6,787 bases of DNA. Origin: Asaia bogorensis. Lineage in GTDB: Bacteria; Pseudomonadota; Alphaproteobacteria; Acetobacterales; Acetobacteraceae. The notes beneath the pieces are model-generated. The model was not told where the DNA came from, ran no database searches, and saw nothing but the letters and a program-made list of their open reading frames with translations. Below are positions 1 to 5,084 of this stretch, one piece after another. The DNA lies in contig CAMCHA010000141.1 in NCBI GenBank assembly GCA_945874515.1, forward strand, positions 1-6,787. Reading direction: 5' to 3'. Position 1 is the stretch's first letter. Each line of letters opens with the position of its first letter. A program made the translations under genes and the position numbers.

Positions 1-590
1 TGGAATTGCTGGAATTGGTGCAAATCCCCTCGGCCAAGCGCCGGCTTTCGGCCTATCCGCATGAATTATCGGGCGGGCTTCGTCAGCGCGCCATGATTGC
101 GGTGGCGCTGGCCTGCCGGCCCAAGCTGCTGCTGGCGGATGAACCGACCACGGCCTTGGATGCCACGGTGCAAATCCAGGTGCTGCTGCTGCTGCGTTCC
201 TTGCAGGAACAGCTTGGCATGGGGGTGGTGTTCGTGACCCATGACCTTGGCGTTGCGGGCGAAATCGCTGACCGGGTGGCGGTGATGTATGCCGGCAAAG
301 TGGTGGAAGAAGGCCCTGTCGGCGCGCTGATGGCCGGCCCCTTGCACCCCTATGCCAAGGGCCTGCTGGGGGCGACGGTGCATGCCGGCATGCGTGGCAA
401 GCGCCTGACCACCATCCCCGGCGCCCCGCCCATGCTGGACAAGGTGCCCACGGGCTGCGCCTTCGCGCCCCGTTGTGTGGAGGTGATTGAAGGCTGCCAT
501 ACCGGCGTCCCGCCACTGCGCCAGATTGTCCCAGGGCGGCAAGCGCGCTGCATCAGGGTGGCGCCGGGCGAGGGGCAGCCCCATATCTAA
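1..590 (+). CDS. Oligopeptide/dipeptide ABC importer ATP-binding subunit (DppD/OppD type), 5' end missing
   Basis: This is one of the cytoplasmic ATPase subunits that drive peptide (or nickel/opine-like) import through a Dpp/Opp-type ABC transporter. The reading frame is open from base 3, so the start codon and Walker A lie off the left edge; about 196 codons remain of a usual 320-340. Counting from the TTG at base 6, the signature motif LSGGLRQR is at residues 21-28 (the family usually has M in place of L25), Walker B LLLADEP at 41-47 with D-loop ALD at 50-52, and H-loop histidine H79 in VTHDLG. The C-terminal oligopeptide-transporter extension follows, with HPYAKGLL at 114-121 and IPGAPP at 137-142. 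It contains Cys151, Cys157, Cys164 and Cys182, a pattern that in characterised Dpp/Opp ATPases can bind a [4Fe-4S] cluster. The RPKLLLADEPTTALD style matches the D subunit rather than the F subunit. The transported substrate cannot be read from this fragment. No F-type gene follows. Confidence 0.93.
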   Translation, partial: ELLELVQIPSAKRRLSAYPHELSGGLRQRAMIAVALACRPKLLLADEPTTALDATVQIQVLLLLRSLQEQLGMGVVFVTHDLGVAGEIADRVAVMYAGKVVEEGPVGALMAGPLHPYAKGLLGATVHAGMRGKRLTTIPGAPPMLDKVPTGCAFAPRCVEVIEGCHTGVPPLRQIVPGRQARCIRVAPGEGQPHI

Positions 591-603
591 CAAAAGTTAA
601 ACT

Positions 604-627
604 TGCCGCGGCCTTTCGGGCGCGGCA
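604..627 (+). terminator. Terminator-like GC-rich hairpin after the ABC ATPase gene
   Basis: The arms tgccgcg (604-610) and cgcggca (621-627) are perfectly complementary over 7 bp, and two further C-G pairs can form inside around a TTTC loop. It begins 13 bases after the ABC gene's stop codon, where a terminator is expected. The weak point is the 3' side: it reads agaagccttt with no real T-run, so it may be a Rho-independent terminator of poor quality or only an mRNA 3'-end stabilising hairpin. Confidence 0.4.
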
Positions 628-734
628 GAAGCCTTTCCGAGCTTGGCGATCTCGCCCGGCTCTTTCCCGCGGTCCGGGGCCGGTTTTGCGGTTTCGCTCT
701 GCCATGGTGCCGGTCCTGCGGGGCGGCTTGGGTT

Positions 735-738
735 GGAA
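735..738 (+). promoter_or_regulatory. Weak ribosome-binding site supporting the ATG at 743
   Basis: GGAA lies 4 bases before the ATG at 743. It is a poor Shine-Dalgarno match, but the two upstream in-frame alternatives (TTG at 686 and ATG at 704) have nothing better. The main argument for 743 is that the protein then begins directly with a short charged segment followed by a hydrophobic stretch, as expected for a secreted or membrane-anchored adaptor. Confidence 0.35.
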
Positions 739-742
739 TGAT

Positions 743-1858
743 ATGCGCACGATTACGCAGCTAGGCCTTTTGGCGCTGATCGCCGGCGCCGGCGCGGCTT
801 GGCACTTCAAGGCAGAAGAATGGGGGCTACCCAAGCCTTTGGAATTGGTTGGGCTGCAATCCGGGACCAGCCAGGCGCCCGCGCGCGGTGGGCCATCTGG
901 CCCCATTGGCGTTGTGGTGCAGCCGGTGCGTAGCGGCATGGTGGTGGATAAGGTTGAAAGCATCGGCACGGTGCGCGCGCGCGAAGCTGTCACCATCACC
1001 GGCAAGATCGTCGGCATTGTCACCCATATCCGCTTCACCGAAGGCCAGAAGGTTCAGGCGGGTGAAACCCTAGTAGAACTCGATTCCGGCGCGGTTTCGG
1101 CGGAGCTTGATCAGGCGCGCGCGCTTTTGGACGATGCGCGCAATCAGTTAGGGCGCGCCCGCGGCTTGCAGGCTGGCCAGACCATTGCGGCACAGCGGCT
1201 GGATACGCTGGAATCGGTGGCGCGCCAGGCGGAAGGCCGCGTGCGCCAATCCGAAGCAAAGCTTGAAGAATTGCGCGTGACCGCCCCCTTCAGCGGGCGT
1301 GTTGGCCTGCGGCAAGTAAGCCTGGGCGCGTTGATTCAGCCAGGCGTCGCGATCACCACCTTGGATGATGTTTCGCGCGTACGCGTGGAGTTTTCCGTGC
1401 CAGAGGTTTTCCTGGCGCGGGTGCAGTTGGGGCGCCAGGTCACCGCGCGCAGCACAGCTTACGGTGATCGCCGCTTCAATGGCCAGGTCGCGATCATTGA
1501 TACGCGCATTGACCCCGCCACACGCAGCATGCGCGTGATCAGCGAATTCGATAATGCGGATGAAGCGCTGCGCCCGGGCCTGTTCCTGAATGTGGAAATG
1601 GTGCTGGAAGAACGGCCAACCGCGCTGTTAATCCCGGAAGAAGCGATAGACCCGGTGGGCGACCGTGCTTTCGTCTATGTGATCCGCGATGGCCGCGCGA
1701 AGCGCCAGGAAGTGAAGCTGGGGCTTCGTCTGCCGAGCGAGGTTGAAATCCGCGAAGGTGTTGCGGCGGGTGAGCAAGTTGTGGTGCGCGGCATCCAACG
1801 CTTGCGCCCAGATGCGCCGGTGCGCATCATTGAAACCATCACGCGTCCGACAAGCTGA
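743..1858 (+). CDS. RND efflux pump periplasmic adaptor (membrane-fusion protein, AcrA/MexE/HlyD family)
   Basis: This 371-residue periplasmic adaptor links the inner-membrane RND pump encoded next to it to an outer-membrane channel. Residues 1-22 form an N-terminal signal or anchor (MRTITQ, then a hydrophobic run to about 19). No lipobox cysteine is present, so it is not a lipoprotein like AcrA. A lipoyl-like half-domain (about 75-115, including FTEGQKVQAGETLVELD) leads into an alpha-helical hairpin (about 118-177). The second lipoyl half has VTAPFSGRVG at 179-188, followed by the beta-barrel (VRVEFSVPE, 213-221; IDPATRSMRV, 256-265) and a membrane-proximal C-terminal domain. The hairpin is about 18 residues shorter than AcrA's as I recall that sequence. 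Its tip keeps R138 and L142 of the channel-contact motif RxxxLxxxxxxS, but the final serine is Ala149; D154 may be the following aspartate. A TTG at 686 would add 19 residues with no signal-like character, so I prefer the ATG. The stop is 14 bases before the pump gene, indicating one operon. Confidence 0.93.
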   Translation: MRTITQLGLLALIAGAGAAWHFKAEEWGLPKPLELVGLQSGTSQAPARGGPSGPIGVVVQPVRSGMVVDKVESIGTVRAREAVTITGKIVGIVTHIRFTEGQKVQAGETLVELDSGAVSAELDQARALLDDARNQLGRARGLQAGQTIAAQRLDTLESVARQAEGRVRQSEAKLEELRVTAPFSGRVGLRQVSLGALIQPGVAITTLDDVSRVRVEFSVPEVFLARVQLGRQVTARSTAYGDRRFNGQVAIIDTRIDPATRSMRVISEFDNADEALRPGLFLNVEMVLEERPTALLIPEEAIDPVGDRAFVYVIRDGRAKRQEVKLGLRLPSEVEIREGVAAGEQVVVRGIQRLRPDAPVRIIETITRPTS

Positions 1859-1860
1859 GC

Positions 1861-1864
1861 AGGA
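1861..1864 (+). promoter_or_regulatory. Ribosome-binding site of the RND pump gene
   Basis: AGGA lies 8 bases before the ATG at 1873, inside the 14-base gap after the adaptor's TGA stop (1856-1858). The tight spacing leaves no room for a separate promoter, so the two genes are almost certainly co-transcribed and perhaps translationally coupled. Confidence 0.65.
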
Positions 1865-1872
1865 CTGAACCC

Positions 1873-4800
1873 ATGGTCCTTTCCGATATCTCGATCAAAC
1901 GGCCGGTCTTCGCAACCGTGATCAGCCTGATACTGATCGTGCTTGGTGTGGCATCACTCTTTAAAATGCCGATCCGGGAATACCCGAAGATTGATCCGCC
2001 AATCATCCAGATTGTCACCACTTATCGCGGTGCCTCCGCGCCCGTGGTGGATAATCAGATCACGGAAATCCTGGAAGGTGCGGTTGCGGGGATTGAGGGG
2101 ATCAAAGCCATCCAATCCCAATCGCGCGATGAACGCAGCCAGATCACGCTGGAATTCCGCCTGACGCGCGATGTGGATAGTGCGGCCAATGATGTGCGTG
2201 ACCGTGTAGCACGTGCGCTGGCGCGCCTGCCGGAACAGGCCGATACGCCCATTGTGCAAAAAGTGGATGGCGATAGCCGGCCCATTTTGTGGATTGCGCT
2301 GAATTCGGAAACTCTGTCACCGCTTGATCTGACCGATATCGCGCGCCGGCGCATCGTGGATCGCCTCGCGATTGTGGAAGGTGTCGCACAAGTGCTGGTG
2401 CTGGGCGAACGGCGCTTTTCCATGCGTATCTGGCTGGATCGGCAAGCACTCGCCGCGCGTGGCTTGACCGTGCAGGATGTGGAAGACGCGATCCGGCGCG
2501 AGAATGTGGAATTGCCTGGCGGGCGCATTGAAAGCACCGCACGAGAATTGACGGTGCGAACCGATTCACGGATGAGCACGCCCGACCAGTTCCGGCAGGT
2601 GGTGGTGGCGCGGGGAACGGGCGGCGCGCAGGTATTGCTGGGCGAAGTGGCGCGGGTTGAGGTTGGCGCGGAAGATACGCGCGGCGGCTATCGCATCAAT
2701 GGCCGGCCTTCCATCGGCCTTGGCATTCTACGCCAATCCACGGCCAATACCTTGGCGGTAGCCGATGGTGTGAAGGCTGAGATGGAACGCATCAAGCCCA
2801 CCTTACCGCCCGGTGTGGATGCCATCATTGGCTATGATGAAAGCCTATTCATCGCACAATCCATCTATGAGGTGGAGCACGCGCTGATAATTGCGCTGGC
2901 CCTTGTGGTGGGGGTGATCTTCCTGTTCCTGCGTTCGGTGCGCGCCACCATTATTCCCGCGGTTGCCATTCCCGTTTCCATCGTGGCGTCCTTCCTGCCG
3001 ATGGCGGTTTTTGGGTTTTCGGTGAATGTGCTGACGCTGCTTGGCCTGGTGCTTGCCATCGGCCTGGTGGTGGATGACGCCATTGTGGTGTTGGAAAACA
3101 TCCATCGCCGCATCGAATTGGGCGAAGACCCCTTGCTTGCTTCCTTGCTCGGATCACGCGAAATCGCCTTCGCCGTTATTGCGACAACCCTGGTGCTGGT
3201 TTCGGTTTTCTTGCCGCTATCCTTCATGGGCGGGAATACCGGGCGGTTGTTTACTGAATTCGGTATTGCGCTTGCGGCATCCGTTTTATTCTCGGGGCTT
3301 ATCGCGCTCACGCTGACGCCCATGATGTGTTCCAAGCTGCTGCGCGCGCATGAAGGCGAAAGCCTGCTGGTGCGCATGACAGAGCCCTTCTTCGTTGCAA
3401 TGAATGATGGGTTGCGCTGGACCCTGGATAAGGCGCTCCGCGCACCGGTGCTGGTGATGGGCGTATCGGCGGCCATGTCGCTTTTCGCTGTGGTGCTGTT
3501 CAACGCATTGCCCAAGGAATTTGCGCCGACTGAAGACCGCGGCGTGGTCATCATCCCGACCACGGGGCCTGAGGGCGCTTCCTTTCCCTATACGACTGAA
3601 CATGTGATCCGCCTGGAAAGCCTGTTGCAGAAATATATTGATAATGGCGAGGCCTATGCGGTTTTTGCAACTGTAGGCGGCTTTCAGCGCCCAGCCATTG
3701 GCAATGTTGCGACTATCTTCGTGCGTCTCGCGCCGTGGAGCGAACGAAATCGTAAGCAGCAGGCCATTGCTTCGGAGATCTTTCCCATGGTGGCGGGCAT
3801 TCCGGGCATTCGTGGCTTTGCGCTGAACCCGCCATCCTTGGGCCAGCGCGGCTTCCAGCCGCCGCTGCAATTCGTGATCGGTGGGCCGGATTACGATACG
3901 CTGATTGCCTGGCGCGATGTGTTTCTGGAAAAGGCGCGCACCAATCCGCGCTTGCTGAACCTTGACCACAACTTCAAGGAAACCAAGCCGGAAGTGCGGG
4001 TGGATATTGATAGGCGCAAGGCCGCCGATCTTGGTATTTCCATCGCCGCCGTGGGGCGCACCATTGAAACCCTGATGGGATCACGCGAAGTCACCACCTA
4101 TGTCGTGGGTGGGCAGGAATATAAGGTGCTGTTGCAGGCGCCGGATTCCGCGCGGCTTTCGCCTTATGATTTGCAAAATGTCTTTGTACGCACGGGAAGC
4201 GGTGGGCTGGTGCCGCTTTCCAATGTGGTAACGCTGTCCGAACGCGCCCGCGCGCAAACCTTGTCGCGTCAGGATCGCGTGCGCGCAATTACGATCCAAG
4301 CGTCCTTGGCACCTGGCTATTCCCTGGGCGAAGCTTTGGATTTCCTTGATCGCACCGCCAAGGAAGTACTGCCGCAGGAAGCGCGTATTTCCTATCTGGG
4401 GCAGAGCCTGGAATTCCGCGAAAGCTCCGGCGCGCTTTACGTGACCTTCGCCCTGGCGCTGTTGGTGGTGTTCCTGGTGCTGGCCGCGCAGTTTGAAAGC
4501 TTCATCCACCCCTTTGTCATTCTGCTTTCCACGCCGCTTGCCGTCACCGGCGGGCTATTGGCGCTTTGGGTGACGGGGCAGACCTTGAACGTGTTCAGCC
4601 AGATCGGCATGGTCTTGCTGATTGGCCTAATGGCGAAGAACGGCATTCTGGTGGTGGAATTCGCCAATCAACTCCGAGACCGGGGCATGAGCATTCGTGA
4701 TGCGGTGCTGGAAGCCTCCGTCGTGCGGTTGCGTCCGATCCTGATGACCTCCATCGCGACGGTGCTGGGCGCTGTGCCGCTTGCCATGGCAACCGGGGCG

Positions 4801-4998
4801 GGGGCAGAAAGCCGGCAGGCCTTGGGTGTGGTGATTGTGGGGGGCATCACGCTTTCCACCATTGTCACGCTTTACGCGGTGCCGGCGCTTTATCTGCTGC
4901 TGGCACCCTATACCAAGCCGATCGGCGCCATCGCGGCCAAGCTGGCCGATCTGCAATCAAAGCCCGTCACGGGCCATGGGCACCAGGCGGCGGAATAA
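1873..4998 (+). CDS. RND-family efflux pump, inner-membrane transporter subunit (AcrB/MexF-like, HAE1 type)
   Basis: This 1041-residue proton/drug antiporter has the normal length for the AcrB family; it forms the trimeric inner-membrane engine of a tripartite exporter. The expected order is present: TM1 (about 11-30, after SIKRPVFA); first periplasmic porter region (about 38-330); TM2-TM6 from about 337; TM7 (about 526-544) followed by the family motif around PKEFAPTEDRG (547-557); second porter region; TM8 (about 854-872, ahead of AAQFES); and TM9-TM12. The proton-relay residues are all recognisable: D401 and D402 in TM4 (LVVDDAIVV), K922 in TM10 (MAKNGILVVEFAN), and R952 and T959 in TM11 (RLRPILMTS). 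The frame is intact with no sign of decay. By eye against AcrB, several drug-pocket phenylalanines differ, so the substrate cannot be assumed. The set RND plus adaptor without an outer-membrane channel suggests it shares a TolC/OprM-type channel encoded elsewhere. Multidrug export is the family default; export of an endogenous metabolite is equally possible. Confidence 0.96.
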   Translation: MVLSDISIKRPVFATVISLILIVLGVASLFKMPIREYPKIDPPIIQIVTTYRGASAPVVDNQITEILEGAVAGIEGIKAIQSQSRDERSQITLEFRLTRDVDSAANDVRDRVARALARLPEQADTPIVQKVDGDSRPILWIALNSETLSPLDLTDIARRRIVDRLAIVEGVAQVLVLGERRFSMRIWLDRQALAARGLTVQDVEDAIRRENVELPGGRIESTARELTVRTDSRMSTPDQFRQVVVARGTGGAQVLLGEVARVEVGAEDTRGGYRINGRPSIGLGILRQSTANTLAVADGVKAEMERIKPTLPPGVDAIIGYDESLFIAQSIYEVEHALIIALALVVGVIFLFLRSVRATIIPAVAIPVSIVASFLPMAVFGFSVNVLTLLGLVLAIGLVVDDAIVVLENIHRRIELGEDPLLASLLGSREIAFAVIATTLVLVSVFLPLSFMGGNTGRLFTEFGIALAASVLFSGLIALTLTPMMCSKLLRAHEGESLLVRMTEPFFVAMNDGLRWTLDKALRAPVLVMGVSAAMSLFAVVLFNALPKEFAPTEDRGVVIIPTTGPEGASFPYTTEHVIRLESLLQKYIDNGEAYAVFATVGGFQRPAIGNVATIFVRLAPWSERNRKQQAIASEIFPMVAGIPGIRGFALNPPSLGQRGFQPPLQFVIGGPDYDTLIAWRDVFLEKARTNPRLLNLDHNFKETKPEVRVDIDRRKAADLGISIAAVGRTIETLMGSREVTTYVVGGQEYKVLLQAPDSARLSPYDLQNVFVRTGSGGLVPLSNVVTLSERARAQTLSRQDRVRAITIQASLAPGYSLGEALDFLDRTAKEVLPQEARISYLGQSLEFRESSGALYVTFALALLVVFLVLAAQFESFIHPFVILLSTPLAVTGGLLALWVTGQTLNVFSQIGMVLLIGLMAKNGILVVEFANQLRDRGMSIRDAVLEASVVRLRPILMTSIATVLGAVPLAMATGAGAESRQALGVVIVGGITLSTIVTLYAVPALYLLLAPYTKPIGAIAAKLADLQSKPVTGHGHQAAE

Positions 4999-5014
4999 CA
5001 CGCCGCCGCTTGCA

Positions 5015-5035
5015 CCGGGGTGATTTCACGCCCGG
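5015..5035 (+). terminator. Bulged hairpin after the RND pump gene, possible terminator
   Basis: Arm ccggggtga (5015-5023) pairs with tcac plus cccgg (5026-5029 and 5031-5035), leaving G5030 bulged. This gives about 8-9 base pairs around a very small T-rich loop. It starts 16 bases after the pump's TAA, a natural place for operon termination. The following bases atattctg contain no proper T-run, and the 3' arm overlaps the proposed -35 box of the next gene, so the structure may be incidental. Confidence 0.33.
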
Positions 5036-5052
5036 ATATTCTGCGCTAGCTT
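5025..5052 (+). promoter_or_regulatory. Candidate housekeeping promoter of the ThDP enzyme gene (alphaproteobacterial type)
   Basis: TTCACGC (5025-5031) matches 6 of 7 positions of the Caulobacter-type -35 consensus TTGACGS. After a 13-base spacer, GCTAGCTT (5045-5052) shares the GCTA core of the -10 consensus GCTANAWC but is weaker downstream of it. Spacing of 10-14 is what that consensus expects. Read in the E. coli way it is TTCACG, 16 bases, TAGCTT. Transcription would begin near 5057-5060, about 25 bases before the ATG and inside the palindrome at 5048-5081. The match is by eye only. Confidence 0.38.
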
Positions 5053-5081
5053 CCCCATGATTTCGAATCATTGGGGAAGCT
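5048..5081. repeat. 34-base interrupted palindrome overlapping the start region of the ThDP enzyme gene
   Basis: The outer arms agcttcccca (5048-5057) and tggggaagct (5072-5081) are perfect 10-bp reverse complements. The inner arms tgatt (5058-5062) and aatca (5066-5070) add 5 bp. There is a single unpaired T at 5071 and a TCG loop (5063-5065). The structure ends 3 bases before the ATG, and its right arm contains the presumed ribosome-binding site GGGGAAG. It could be an operator for a dimeric repressor at the transcription start, a translation-blocking RNA hairpin, or a terminator-like stem, although only three T's follow. The pairing is seen directly; the role is inferred. Confidence 0.85.
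5073..5079 (+). promoter_or_regulatory. Ribosome-binding site of the ThDP enzyme gene, inside the palindrome arm
   Basis: GGGGAAG sits 5 bases before the ATG at 5085. It is a purine-rich but imperfect Shine-Dalgarno sequence. Because it is the right arm of the 5048-5081 palindrome, it would be paired with ttcccc (5051-5056) in any transcript that starts upstream of about 5048. Confidence 0.5.
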
Positions 5082-5084
5082 TTC

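Noticed and set aside
594..604. Small palindrome AAGTT-A-AACTT after the ABC gene stop
   Set aside because: Five-base arms are short enough to occur by chance, and it merges with the base of the nearby hairpin without an evident role.
643..666. Possible promoter TTGGCG / GCTCTTTC ahead of the efflux operon
   Set aside because: The spacer is only about 10 bases and the downstream box lacks the GCTA core, so the match is too weak to report as a feature.
686..742. TTG-initiated 19-residue extension of the adaptor
   Set aside because: The extra residues do not look like part of a signal peptide and no ribosome-binding site precedes the TTG or the ATG at 704. The ATG at 743 starts directly at a signal/anchor segment.
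971..983. Alternating GTGCGCGCGCGCG run that could adopt Z-DNA
   Set aside because: It is explained by Val-Arg-Ala-Arg codons in a GC-rich gene; similar short GCGC runs recur through the window.
553..1038. 161-codon - strand open frame over the spacer and the adaptor's 5' end
   Set aside because: It is mostly antisense to the adaptor gene, of low-complexity composition, with no family motif and no good start context; it could not be a believable divergent regulator.
2865..3969. Long open frames on the - strand opposite the RND gene (about 230 codons each)
   Set aside because: They lie wholly antisense to a full-length, well-conserved RND gene. Their translations are rich in Arg, Ser and His with no recognisable domain, as expected for shadow frames in GC-rich DNA.
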